Positions 34,256 through 43,736 of a stretch of DNA of 64,000 bases are shown piece after piece (within the stretch, counting starts at the first letter, position 1; each line of letters starts with the position of its first letter). The notes under the pieces were generated by a model that saw only the letters and a program-made list of their open reading frames with translations, searched no databases and was not told the origin of the DNA. Source of the stretch: CAYIHX01 sp964363305 (GTDB taxonomy: Bacteria > Bdellovibrionota > UBA1018); assembly GCA_964363305.1 (NCBI GenBank), contig CAYIHX010000004.1:83032-147031 (forward strand). Direction: 5' to 3'. Position numbers and translations under genes: made by a program.

Positions 34256-35419
34256 ATGCCTCATCAACGCCTCCGATTTGCGCTGCCGCAGATTCAAAAA
34301 CTTTCCTCCTTCTGGCCCATCGTCGGGGTCTTAGGTCTCAGGCAGGTCGGAAAGACAACGCTGCTCCGCAGGTTGGCGAAAGTGCCCAACGGAGTGACGC
34401 TGGACGACGAGGGCACCCTTTCAGATGCGCGAAATTCAGCGAAGGTCTTCCTGGCGAAGCTGGACCTTCCGGTGGTCATCGACGAAGTTCAGAAGGCGCC
34501 TGGAATCTTTGATGCCCTGAAGGTTCAGGTGGATCAGGAACGAATTCCTGGCCAGTACTACCTCACCGGATCAACTTCCTTTTCAGCTAAGCTTGGAATT
34601 CGGGAATCTCTCACGGGACGGATCGGCTTGATGCACCTCTTCCCCCTCACGCTCGGCGAAGCAGCGGGACAGCCCATGCGTCCCCATTTTAAAAGCCCGT
34701 TTCATCTCCAAGGAACGCGGTTCACCATCGAGAATTTTGCGAAACAAATGGTGAAGGGAGGCCTCCCGGTGCCCATGTTCGCTCGGGATGCTGGCGCCCG
34801 CGATCTCTATTGGAAAAGCTGGATTGAAACCACGATTTATCGCGATACGGCAAAATTATTTGGAACCTCGTATGACCCAGACCTAGCGATGGTCATCCTG
34901 CGTCGCTTCGGAGCCCTCTTGTCCGAAGGGGAACTTCCCACCCTCAGGCACTTCGAACTCCCATCGCGAAAACTCCGCAGCTACCTCGCAGCAATGGAAG
35001 GCGTCTTTCTTCTGCGGCGTCTCATTTGCCACGAACGCGGCATAGGAAAAGACGTTTGGATCCTAGGAGACTCTGGATTGGCCCACTATCTCATGTCCAA
35101 CCAACCGGGAGCGGGCGCGACGCTCAGCCTCGCACGACATACCTTGCTCAATGAGATCTCCGCGCACGAAGAGTACCACGGGCGCAGCCTCCCCCTTGTT
35201 TATTACAAGAGCGCGACTGGAACGCCGGTCGATCTGATTTGGAACGGGATTCCTTTGAAAATAACCGCCTCGGCAACTGCACTGGGCTGGGAAAAGAGAG
35301 CCCTAGAGGGAGCGATGAAAGCTTTGGGCGCGAAAAGAGGACTTCTAGTCGCCCCGCGAGAACGTCCCCAGCTCGAAACCACAGGCGTGAGTGTCATACC
35401 ATGGACCTTCTGGAGCTAA
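34256..35419 (+). CDS. AAA ATPase with DUF4143 domain
   Basis: 387 residues. Walker A GLRQVGKTTLLRRL, Walker B LPVVIDEVQKAP, sensor YYLTGSTSFS, then the C-terminal DUF4143 (nuclease-like) part with WILGDSGLAHYLM and LVYYKSATGTPVDLIW. This family is common as single, sporadic genes with no settled role, sometimes thought to act like toxin or defence modules. It carries its own AT-rich promoter, unlike the neighbouring DNA. Confidence 0.87.
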   Translation: MPHQRLRFALPQIQKLSSFWPIVGVLGLRQVGKTTLLRRLAKVPNGVTLDDEGTLSDARNSAKVFLAKLDLPVVIDEVQKAPGIFDALKVQVDQERIPGQYYLTGSTSFSAKLGIRESLTGRIGLMHLFPLTLGEAAGQPMRPHFKSPFHLQGTRFTIENFAKQMVKGGLPVPMFARDAGARDLYWKSWIETTIYRDTAKLFGTSYDPDLAMVILRRFGALLSEGELPTLRHFELPSRKLRSYLAAMEGVFLLRRLICHERGIGKDVWILGDSGLAHYLMSNQPGAGATLSLARHTLLNEISAHEEYHGRSLPLVYYKSATGTPVDLIWNGIPLKITASATALGWEKRALEGAMKALGAKRGLLVAPRERPQLETTGVSVIPWTFWS

Positions 35420-35439
35420 CCTTGAATCCGAGAGGCCCG

Positions 35440-36447
35440 CTAAAACGCCTGATCGAACGCCACCGCGTTCGAGGAGGCATCGAATCCCTTGGTGTACTCC
35501 GTGACTCGCTTCTCGAAGAAATTCGTCAGCGGCTGTACATCCTGCAGTAACATGAACGGGAAGGGGTTTTTCGTGTGATACTGCTTCGAAAAACCCAAGG
35601 CCGCGAGCCGAATGTCTCCCACGAATTCGAGGTACTGGCGCATCAGAGCGGGAGAAAGTCCAGTCACCCCTTCTGACAGCGCGTCCTCGCAAAATTCCAT
35701 TTCAGTCTCGATCGCTTCGGCAATCATGTTGCGCGTCTTTTGCTCGAGAAGATCATCAAAAAGGTGCGGACACTCCTCGCGGATCGATTTCACGACTTCC
35801 ATCGCGCCTTCGATGTGCACGCTTTCGTCACGAAACACCCAATTCGTCGCAACCGCCAAGCCCGGCAGCAGCCCCTTCGAACGGAGAAAATACACGTAGG
35901 CGAAGGAGCCGAAGAAAAAGAGCCCCTCGACGCACGAGGCGAAACAGATCAGATTCTCGATGAACTGCCGACGCTTCACGTCCGTGTCGAGCTTATCGAG
36001 CTTGTCGATCGAATCCATGTACTTGAAGCAAAAATCGGCCTTCTTCTTGACCGACGGGACGCTCTTATATGCATCGAACGCCTTCTTTCGCTCGTCAACA
36101 TCCGGAATATAACTGTCCACCAGCAGCAGATAGGTTTCAACGTGCAGCATCTCGTCAAACAACTGCTTGCCCAAGAACATCCGATATTCCGGCGAATTGA
36201 CGTGCTTATAGAAATTCAACACCAGGTTATGCGCGACGATGTTGTCGGCCGTCGCAAAGAAAGCAACGAGGCGTTTCACCAGATGCGCCTCCTGCGGCGT
36301 GAGCTTGTCGCGGATATGCTCGTAATCCATCGAGAAGTCGATCTCATCCGTCGTCCAGATGTTCTTGATCGAACTCTTGTAGAGCTGAAAAAACTGCGGA
36401 TACTTCATCGGTCTGAGGGTCAGGTCGATCTCTGGATTCAAAATCAT
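35440..36447 (-). CDS. nrdB: Ribonucleotide reductase class I, beta subunit
   Basis: 335 residues from ATG 36447, which overlaps the nrdA TAA by one base (TAATG). Di-iron ligand region FDEMLHVETYLLLVD (E and H ligands, tyrosine of the radical), second helix pair FASCVEGLFFFGSFAYVYFL and RDESVHIEGAM. It supplies the radical used by NrdA to reduce nucleotides. It converges with the DUF4143 gene. Confidence 0.95.
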   Translation of the reverse strand: MILNPEIDLTLRPMKYPQFFQLYKSSIKNIWTTDEIDFSMDYEHIRDKLTPQEAHLVKRLVAFFATADNIVAHNLVLNFYKHVNSPEYRMFLGKQLFDEMLHVETYLLLVDSYIPDVDERKKAFDAYKSVPSVKKKADFCFKYMDSIDKLDKLDTDVKRRQFIENLICFASCVEGLFFFGSFAYVYFLRSKGLLPGLAVATNWVFRDESVHIEGAMEVVKSIREECPHLFDDLLEQKTRNMIAEAIETEMEFCEDALSEGVTGLSPALMRQYLEFVGDIRLAALGFSKQYHTKNPFPFMLLQDVQPLTNFFEKRVTEYTKGFDASSNAVAFDQAF

Positions 36448-38771
36448 TATTGACAAGCCTCACAGGTTTCAGGGTTATCGAGCGAGCACACCACCGCTTC
36501 TTCGGCTGATACACCGCCGCCGGTGACCTTCTGGATCTTCGTGGCCGCCCGAGAACGCAGGTAGTAGGTCGTTTTCACTCCCTGCTTCCATGCGTACATA
36601 TACATCGACGAAAGCTTGCCCACCGAGGGCGACTCCATGAAAAGGTTCAGCGACTGCGACTGGCAGATGAAAGTCGAACGATCGACCGCCATGTCGATGA
36701 GATCCTTCTGCGAGGTCTCCCAAACCGTCTTGTAAAGCTCCCGCAAATCGGCCGGAATCTCCGAGATCCCCTGAATCGAGCCCTCCGCCGCGATGATCTT
36801 CTCACGCATCGGCTCGTTCCAAAGCCCACGCATCTGAAGATCCTTGATCAGGTAACGGTTCACCTGCAGAAATTCGCCGCTCAAGGTCTCCCGCTTGAAG
36901 ATGTTGCTGATCTGGGGCTCGATACTTTCGTAGCTCCCCACAATCGAGGCGATCGTCGCCGTCGGCGCGATCGCGATGAGCAAGGAGTTGCGCAGACCGC
37001 GCTTGGCCACCTCGCGACCTAACGCATCCCAGTCGTAATGGAATTCGGGCACGTGAGCCTGATTCGCGTCCTGTGCCAACTGAGGCTGCAACTTGCCGTC
37101 AGCATATCGTGAGTTCCGAAATTCAGAAAACGGGCCATGCTGATCCGCAAGCTTCATGCTGGTCTGAATGGCATAGTAGTAAAGCGTTTCACTGATCCGA
37201 GCGGACACCTTCCTGGCTTCAGGACTGGTGAACGGAAGTCGCATTTTGAAAAGCGCGTCCTGCAAACCCATCAGGCCCATGCCAATCGGGCGCCACTTGT
37301 CATTCGAGTGCTTGGCCTCCGGCGTCGGGTAAAAATTCCGATCAACCACTCGATCCAGGTACTTCACGGCTACTTCAACGACCCGACCCAGTTTCTCGTA
37401 GTCGAAGGTCAGATCAGCCTTCACGTACATGGGAAGATTGACGCTCCCCAAGTTGCAGACCGCCGTCTCGGACTCATTCGTGACTTCGATAATCTCCGTA
37501 CAGAGATTTGACGATCGAACCACGCGACCTTCTTTCAAGGTCTGGGCGCAACGCTCGTTGGCGTGGTCCTTGAAACACATCCAGCCATTGCCCGTCTCCG
37601 CCAAGGTCTGCGACATGCGGGCATACAACGCCCGGGCCGAGACCTTCTTCATCGCCTTGCCCTCGCGCTCATAACGCTCGTAGTGCTCTTCGAAGACCTT
37701 GCCGAAGGTCGACAGCAGCAGCGGAGTATCGCTCGGCGAAAACAAGCTCCACTCTTGGTCGGCCTCGACTCGCCTCATGAACAGGTTGGGAATCCAAAGC
37801 GCGAGATTGAGGTGATGCGTCCGACGCTCTTCCGCCCCGGTATTATTCCGAAGCTCGAGGAAGGTCTCGATATCCGCGTGCCAAGGCTCGAGGTACACCG
37901 CGGCGGCGCCCTTGCGCTTGCCGCCCTGGTTGACCGCGTGAACCGAGGAATCGAAAACCTTCAGGAAAGGAATGATCCCATTCGAGAGTCCGTTCGTACC
38001 CTTGATCAGAGCGCCTGAAGAGCGAACCGGCGTCCAGTCGATTCCGATGCCGCCGGAGAACTTGGAAAGGCGCGCGCAGTCTGAGATCGATTTGTAGATC
38101 CCATCGAGGCTGTCATCGCCGATCGTGAGCAGATAGCAGCTCGACATCTGCTGGTGCCGCGTGCCCGAATTGAAAAGAGTCGGCGTCGCGGGCATGTAAT
38201 GAAACTGGCTGATGATCTCGTAAAATTCGATCGCTTCGCGAACGGAGTTCGAAAGTCCCAAAGCCACGCGCATCAGCATCCACTGCGGGCGCTCGATGAT
38301 TTTGCGAGTCTTGGGGTGCCGAAGAAGATAGCGATCGGCAACCGTCTTCAGTCCAAAGTACTCGAACAGATCATCGCGTTCATGGCGAATGGCGAACTCG
38401 AGCGTCCGGAGATCTTGGCTCGCCAGCTCCGCGACCTGCGAAGCGAGCAGGCCATTCTCGGTAGCGGTCTGAAGGTAATCGCGGAAAGCGAGATCCCTGC
38501 CTACTTCCTTCCGAATGCCTTCCGAAAGCATTCGCGCGGCGACCTTGGAGTAATTAGGCTCATCCGCCATGAGCATCACGGCGTTCGCGATAGAAAGCTC
38601 GTCAAGCTCTTCGGTCGTGCTCCCCCGGTGCAGCCCACTGATGGTGCGTTTCGCCACATCAATGCTCTCGACTCTTTCGAGACCGCGGCAGGCCCGATTC
38701 ACCGCGTGAAGAATTTTTTCAATTTTCACTTCTTCTAGGGTTCCATCCCTTTTGACTACCTGCATTGTCAT
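36447..38771 (-). CDS. nrdA: Ribonucleotide reductase class I, alpha subunit
   Basis: 774 residues. N-terminal ATP-cone (VVKRDGTLEEVKIEKILHAV) for allosteric control; catalytic core with SCYLLTIGDD, SKFSGGIGIDW, NLCTEIIEVT and ETAVCNLGSVNL; the C-terminal tail CSLDNPETCEACQ carries the redox cysteine pair. An AGGAGA ribosome site precedes ATG 38771. Two NrdR-type boxes lie 78-123 nt upstream. Confidence 0.96.
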   Translation of the reverse strand: MTMQVVKRDGTLEEVKIEKILHAVNRACRGLERVESIDVAKRTISGLHRGSTTEELDELSIANAVMLMADEPNYSKVAARMLSEGIRKEVGRDLAFRDYLQTATENGLLASQVAELASQDLRTLEFAIRHERDDLFEYFGLKTVADRYLLRHPKTRKIIERPQWMLMRVALGLSNSVREAIEFYEIISQFHYMPATPTLFNSGTRHQQMSSCYLLTIGDDSLDGIYKSISDCARLSKFSGGIGIDWTPVRSSGALIKGTNGLSNGIIPFLKVFDSSVHAVNQGGKRKGAAAVYLEPWHADIETFLELRNNTGAEERRTHHLNLALWIPNLFMRRVEADQEWSLFSPSDTPLLLSTFGKVFEEHYERYEREGKAMKKVSARALYARMSQTLAETGNGWMCFKDHANERCAQTLKEGRVVRSSNLCTEIIEVTNESETAVCNLGSVNLPMYVKADLTFDYEKLGRVVEVAVKYLDRVVDRNFYPTPEAKHSNDKWRPIGMGLMGLQDALFKMRLPFTSPEARKVSARISETLYYYAIQTSMKLADQHGPFSEFRNSRYADGKLQPQLAQDANQAHVPEFHYDWDALGREVAKRGLRNSLLIAIAPTATIASIVGSYESIEPQISNIFKRETLSGEFLQVNRYLIKDLQMRGLWNEPMREKIIAAEGSIQGISEIPADLRELYKTVWETSQKDLIDMAVDRSTFICQSQSLNLFMESPSVGKLSSMYMYAWKQGVKTTYYLRSRAATKIQKVTGGGVSAEEAVVCSLDNPETCEACQ

Positions 38772-38848
38772 CCATCTCTCCTGATTCGATCATTTCGTTT
38801 TGAGTGGGTACTGCATCTCCGATGGTAAACGCTTTCAAACCCGCGTCT

Positions 38849-38894
38849 ACACATTTTGTAGTAGGGCATTGTGGATAACCCACTACCTATTGTG
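38849..38894 (-). promoter_or_regulatory. Pair of NrdR boxes upstream of nrdAB
   Basis: Box 1 ACACATTTTGTAGT (38849-38862) and box 2 CACTACCTATTGTG (38881-38894) resemble the NrdR consensus (ACACTATATATAGT class). Their starts are 32 bp apart, three helical turns, the usual NrdR spacing. nrdR itself is not in the window. Confidence 0.65.
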
Positions 38895-39092
38895 GGTATC
38901 CTTAGAATAGGATTCATTCCGAGAGCTTAACGCGGCCATGCGTTGTGGATATCTCGATCCTGTTACAGCGACCAATCGCGTCTAAATTTTAGAACTTCAG
39001 AGGAATCGGCAAATGTTGCTCATGGTCAACGCGACCAGAGCCCCTCACAATGAACAGAAGCATTTTTGAAAATCCAGGACAGGAGAATCCTC

Positions 39093-41426
39093 GTGCGCGT
39101 GACTCAATCAGAAAAATTTCGACGGAATTTCTGGAAAATCGGTGTTTTCACCCTACTCGCCCTGGGCGCAGCCGGTTGTGGCAACGCGATCCCCGGACTC
39201 GACGCTCTTCTTCCCCGAACAACTGAAACGCCCGAGAGTGATTTCTCCGTCGCCCCTCAACTTTCCTATCCCGCTGCAGCTCAGCAGCTTACGCGTGGGG
39301 TGGAAGTCGAGGCGATTCGCCCGATTTCGAGCGGAGGCACACCCCTTCGCTGTTCGGCGACACCGCTCCTACCGGCCGGAATACAATTCGAAGACAAAAC
39401 CTGCGCAATCTCAGGACGCCCGATCCTCACTTCGCAAGAAACCTCCTACCTGATCGCGGCTGAAAACCCGGCGGGAGCTACGACCTCTCTCCTCCGACTC
39501 ACCGTCGCAGCCCCTCCCGAGCTGAAGCTCATCGCCGAAACACGCTCAATCGAACCGCTGAGCTCTACCCTCCTTCATGTCGAGGGAGGCTACGGGACAT
39601 TCAAATTCAGCCAGGTATCCGGGCAAGGGCGCTTCGAATCCATCAACGCCGCCACCATCGAATATTTCGCGGGAAAAAACGGCGGAGCCGCGTCCCTCGC
39701 TGTATCAGACGATGCCGGCCAAGTTTCTGAAGCCACGGTTGAGATCATTCCTCCCTCCGTCACTTCGGCCGGCCAGACGGCTCAACTCGATGCCGCTCGA
39801 GCCACTGGCGACACCTTCCCCGGCGTCGGCTGCGCCCACAAGGCCTGGAGCGATCTCTCGCCCTCTCAACAAGGCACCGCACGGCTTCTCAACTTCTCCT
39901 CCTGTAACGCGCGCCGAGGGTGGAACGGAGCCGGCACCGCGGGAGATCCTTATCGCCTCACGTTGGAGGGAAAAAACAATCAACGAGCAAGCCTCGCCGA
40001 TCGCGATGAACAACGTCCCGAGAAGATTTCGATCGAGGCCTGGTTCCGCACAAACGGCTGGGGCGGCTATCGCCCCGTCGTGATGAAAACTAACTCGGAA
40101 ACCTGGGCGGACGGCTACGGCCTTTACCTAGACCCGAATGGAAACATCGTGTTCTTCACGAATGGCTGGGACAACGCTGAAAGCATGACCATCGCCCCCA
40201 TTCGCAGTGAAGCGGGCCAATGGGTTCATGCAGTCGCCTCATTCGACGGTCAAACCAGCCGTCTCTACGTGAATGGAGCACTCGCGGCCAGCCGCGAATA
40301 TCCTGTTTCGGTCGCCCATAGCCGCGAAGCGCTCAGTATCGGTGGTCTCTCCGGCTACACGTTCAGCGGCGATATCTCAGCCATCGGACTCTACGACCGG
40401 GCACTCAGTCCGATCGAAGTTCGACTCAACTGCCTCACTCGGCGCGACCGTTTCGCGGGCAGCCGCTGCGGCGAGATGGTCATCAACCCCTCGAGCCGAA
40501 CCGCGATCGCTGGTCGCACCTATTCAACTGAAGCCCGAGGAGGAGTAGCGCCGTACACCGCGCAAGTCGAACGAGGGAGCGCCCAAGTACGGCGGCTCTC
40601 CGCCGCCTCCTTCCTGGTGGATGCCCCCGCGCTCGAACAAGAAAACATCATCCGAATCATCGATTCCCTCGGCTATTCCCGCACCCAAAACATGCGAGTG
40701 GTCCACTCCGTGCCTGAGGTCACGGACGGAGCCCTCGCCACTTTGGACGCGGCACGAGCAACCGCGAACGGCTTTCCTGGATCGGGCTGTGAAGTGCGAC
40801 AATGGAGGGATCTCTCAACGGTCAACGTGACGGCCACACTCAAGGGCTTTGACCACTGCAGCCTTGTTTCTGGATGGAATGGCAACGGAAAATCCGGCGA
40901 CCCCTATCGCCTCACTTTCGACGGCAGAACGGATGAGGTCCTCCTGGATGATTCACCCCTCTACCAAACCGCGAACATCACCTATGAAGCCTGGTACCGA
41001 GCGCGCGAGGGCGCTGGCGATCGTCCCCTGTTGGTCCGCACCTCCGGAAAAAACTGGAACGATGGTGCAGGCCTCTATCTCGACAACAACGTTCTCTCTT
41101 TCTTCGTGAACGAGAAGGACAGCGATGCGAGCAAAGTAAAAATGTCCTCCTCCACTCTCGGCAACTATGCTCATGTCGTAGGAACCTACGACGGGACGCG
41201 AATCCGGCTCTATCTCAATGGTCGCTTGGTCCGCTCAAAGGCCTATAGCCAACCTCTTCACTATCACCCCGCCCCCGTTCGACTCGGCTCCGCTCCGGGC
41301 GCCCTGAACTATGGTGGCCAGATTGTGCGAGCTTCGATCTACGGCCGAGCCCTGTCATCCGAGGAAATTCGGAGCAACTGTCTCGCCTCGCAGAACAGGT
41401 TCCTGTCCTCAGTCATGTGCTGGTAG
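39093..41426 (+). CDS. Lipoprotein with two LamG-like domains
   Basis: 777 residues from GTG 39093, with AGGAG 7 nt upstream; an in-frame TTG at 39066 is less likely. Lipobox LALGAAGC. A putative immunoglobulin-like (He_PIG) unit lies near residues 50-125. Two concanavalin/LamG repeats follow, each opening LDAARATG/ANGFPGxGC and containing WNGxGxxGDPYRLT and YDRALSPIEVRxNCL. Domains probably bind carbohydrate or protein on the cell surface; a prey- or surface-contact role is speculation. Confidence 0.85.
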   Translation: MRVTQSEKFRRNFWKIGVFTLLALGAAGCGNAIPGLDALLPRTTETPESDFSVAPQLSYPAAAQQLTRGVEVEAIRPISSGGTPLRCSATPLLPAGIQFEDKTCAISGRPILTSQETSYLIAAENPAGATTSLLRLTVAAPPELKLIAETRSIEPLSSTLLHVEGGYGTFKFSQVSGQGRFESINAATIEYFAGKNGGAASLAVSDDAGQVSEATVEIIPPSVTSAGQTAQLDAARATGDTFPGVGCAHKAWSDLSPSQQGTARLLNFSSCNARRGWNGAGTAGDPYRLTLEGKNNQRASLADRDEQRPEKISIEAWFRTNGWGGYRPVVMKTNSETWADGYGLYLDPNGNIVFFTNGWDNAESMTIAPIRSEAGQWVHAVASFDGQTSRLYVNGALAASREYPVSVAHSREALSIGGLSGYTFSGDISAIGLYDRALSPIEVRLNCLTRRDRFAGSRCGEMVINPSSRTAIAGRTYSTEARGGVAPYTAQVERGSAQVRRLSAASFLVDAPALEQENIIRIIDSLGYSRTQNMRVVHSVPEVTDGALATLDAARATANGFPGSGCEVRQWRDLSTVNVTATLKGFDHCSLVSGWNGNGKSGDPYRLTFDGRTDEVLLDDSPLYQTANITYEAWYRAREGAGDRPLLVRTSGKNWNDGAGLYLDNNVLSFFVNEKDSDASKVKMSSSTLGNYAHVVGTYDGTRIRLYLNGRLVRSKAYSQPLHYHPAPVRLGSAPGALNYGGQIVRASIYGRALSSEEIRSNCLASQNRFLSSVMCW

Positions 41427-41436
41427 GACGGAGTTC

Positions 41437-42477
41437 CTACCAGGCGATCAGAGGCCACCGCATGGCCTGGGGTGCGAGAGTCATGCGCGTCCGCGCGCTC
41501 CTCTCTCCGCTCTGCTCGACTTCGGCCGTGAAACGACGGGTGCCGCTCACGGCGATAGCGGTCTCTGAAAACGCGATCGAGAGATCATAGTCGACCAAGC
41601 CTCGCCCCTCGATCTGGCCTTCCATCGGCCGAAGCGTGAGCTGCGCGACCAGACGATCATGCACTTCCACCTCGCGCGCGTCCCGATTCAGAATTTCGAA
41701 AGCGCCTCGTACCGTCTCACCCACCTCGAACGTAAAATCCCTCCTCCAACGTCCGGGCGACTCAAGCCAACCGGAGCGACCGGGCAGATCCAAACCGAAT
41801 CGCGCCTCGTGCCCCAGCATCATCCAAGCATTCGCACCCTGATGTTCGAGCTGAACCGGGCCGGAAGTGCCCAAGGCCATCTCTTGATCTCGCGATGCCG
41901 TATGGCCCAGAAAAGAAACCGAACGGCCCCCAGCTAGAGCGAGAGTCAGTTCAACTCGCGAATCTCGACCAGTCCGTAAAAAACCTTCGCGATAGCTCGC
42001 CCACCGTCGGCCAGTGCTCGTCAGCGAGCCCGAAAAAAAATCTCCCGCGTTGATCGAAAGCCCAAGCGAGCGCAACGTCGCCACGCGTGTCACGCTAGCG
42101 CTGGTCACCTCGCCCCGGGTCAGCTCGAGGCCAGAGTGAGACGATTCGATGCTCATGGGCTCCAGTTCCCGAGTTCCATGATCGAGAGTGGACGACAGGG
42201 CCGCCGACAAAAGTGCCAAAGAATTTTTGGAATCCCGCACCTCCACCCGTACCGCTCCCGACTCGTTCTGCCGTACGATCAGCACCGCCTGCGTGCGCCA
42301 GGAGCCAGCCGAGTCTTTCATCGCCAGGACGCCCTGGGATTGAAGCACCACCGTTGAGTCCGGGCGCGAGGAGATCGACTCGCAGGCCGAGAAAGCGAAG
42401 GCTGCGCTCAGCAGCGCAAACACGCCCGCCCATCTCCCCTGCCCCCACTGGCTCAGTCTGCCTTTGCTACTCATCAT
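41437..42477 (-). CDS. Lipoprotein of unknown function
   Basis: About 346 residues from ATG 42477 (earlier in-frame starts at 42534 and 42540). Signal and lipobox ALLSAAFAFSAC. Mature region beta-rich with no recognised family; WRRDFTFEVGETVRGAF hints at an Ig-like fold. The element GGTCAACTAA (42543-42552), read on the minus strand, offers TTGACC, 17 nt, TATTCC, which fits the shorter start. It converges with the LamG lipoprotein. Confidence 0.65.
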   Translation of the reverse strand: MMSSKGRLSQWGQGRWAGVFALLSAAFAFSACESISSRPDSTVVLQSQGVLAMKDSAGSWRTQAVLIVRQNESGAVRVEVRDSKNSLALLSAALSSTLDHGTRELEPMSIESSHSGLELTRGEVTSASVTRVATLRSLGLSINAGDFFSGSLTSTGRRWASYREGFLRTGRDSRVELTLALAGGRSVSFLGHTASRDQEMALGTSGPVQLEHQGANAWMMLGHEARFGLDLPGRSGWLESPGRWRRDFTFEVGETVRGAFEILNRDAREVEVHDRLVAQLTLRPMEGQIEGRGLVDYDLSIAFSETAIAVSGTRRFTAEVEQSGERSARTRMTLAPQAMRWPLIAW

Positions 42478-42647
42478 CGGGCGATCACCCTGTCTTGCTC
42501 GAACCTCCGAGCGAACAGAGGAATACCATTTCATACCCAAATGGTCAACTAATGGATCTATTTGTATTTATTACTGTTTTATATCAGACCCCAGGTAATA
42601 CGTCGTCGTGACCCATGAGGTTCCAAGCCGAGGAGCCAGCGCAGCAA

Positions 42648-42670
42648 CTGCGTTCAAGGATTGAACGCAG
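42648..42670 (+). promoter_or_regulatory. Perfect hairpin in the leader of the PAS-GGDEF gene
   Basis: CTGCGTTCAA, GGA, TTGAACGCAG: 10 bp with a 3-nt loop. A second hairpin ACCTCC...GGAGGT lies downstream (about 42704-42722), near the ribosome site. Together they could control translation. Confidence 0.45.
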
Positions 42671-42737
42671 GCGTAGGTCGTCTCGCGTCAAATTCTCAAC
42701 GCTCACCTCCTTACGACGGAGGTCGATAAGAGGAGAG

Positions 42738-43736
42738 ATGGGCGCAACCCCAAAACTACCCTCCTTGCAAGCCGCCTATGCCGACCTCTTTGAACGGCTG
42801 CTCGATCCCATTTTTCTCGTCGACCCGGTCGATCAAACCATCCTCGAAATGAACCCTGCTGCCGAACGGATCCTCGGGGAAAATCCTACGACTTCCGACA
42901 AGACCTGGATCAGCTGCTGCATCGCGGAAGTGGTTATTCCCGCAAAAAAAGCCGAGTTCATCAAAGCCATTCGAGTCTCCGCACGGCGTTTTCATTCTCG
43001 GCGCTTTGAGTCGACCTGGGCCGTGCGCGGTGAAAGCCCCCTCGATCCACAGACCCTTATTATCGAAGTTCATGCCTGCCCCCTCAAACTTGCCGGAAAC
43101 AAAACAGTCCTCCAAATCATCGCTCGCGACATCACCGTTCGCCGCAAGATGGAACAAAAAATACGCGAGCTGCTCTATAAACTGAAAGAATCAAACGACC
43201 GACTCAAGCTACTCTCCGAGTCAGATCAAGTGACCGGCCTCAAAAATTACCGGCACTTTCTCGCCCAACTCGCGATGTACCACCCTCAAGCCGCCCAACA
43301 GCAGCAAGAGTATTCACTGGTTTTTATTTCAGTCGACCACTTAAAGCACTACAGCGATCGAAACGGTCTCCAGGCCAGCGACGCACTACTCAGCCACATC
43401 TGCACACTTCTCCAGGAAGAGCCCCGACCCAAAGACCTTCTCATAAAAAAATCCGACGAAAGCTTCGCGCTTCTTTGTCCAGGAGTCGGAAGCGAATACG
43501 CCGCACACGTAGCCGAGCGCCTCCGCACCGCCGTAGCCGGGGCGTCGTTTCCGAACAGCGAGCACCAGCCGAACGGATCCGTCACGCTCAGCATCGGAGT
43601 CGCATCATTTCCCGAGCATGCTGGAGCCCCAGATCACCTCATTGAGGTCACCGAGCGGGCATGCCAGAGCTCGGTACGACGAGGAAGGAATCGCGTCACC
43701 GTCGGTGCACTCTCCGTGAAAAACTCCACGACCTGA
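42738..43736 (+). CDS. PAS protein with degenerate GGDEF domain
   Basis: 332 residues from ATG 42738 (frame open from 42615, but the upstream part would encode the hairpins). PAS domain about 10-140 (LFERLLDPIFLVDPVDQTIL), coiled coil, then a GGDEF domain: DQVTGLKNYRHF is kept, but the signature GGDEF is SDESF and the metal-binding DxDHFKxxND loop reads SVDHLKHYSDRNG. Diguanylate cyclase activity is therefore unlikely; it may bind c-di-GMP or GTP as a sensor, or regulate by contact. Confidence 0.87.
   Translation: MGATPKLPSLQAAYADLFERLLDPIFLVDPVDQTILEMNPAAERILGENPTTSDKTWISCCIAEVVIPAKKAEFIKAIRVSARRFHSRRFESTWAVRGESPLDPQTLIIEVHACPLKLAGNKTVLQIIARDITVRRKMEQKIRELLYKLKESNDRLKLLSESDQVTGLKNYRHFLAQLAMYHPQAAQQQQEYSLVFISVDHLKHYSDRNGLQASDALLSHICTLLQEEPRPKDLLIKKSDESFALLCPGVGSEYAAHVAERLRTAVAGASFPNSEHQPNGSVTLSIGVASFPEHAGAPDHLIEVTERACQSSVRRGRNRVTVGALSVKNSTT

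Noticed and set aside
42718..42727. Fifth sigma-28-like -10 (GTCGATAA) before the PAS-GGDEF gene
   Set aside because: No TAAA-like -35 at the right distance; the sequence overlaps the ribosome-site hairpin.
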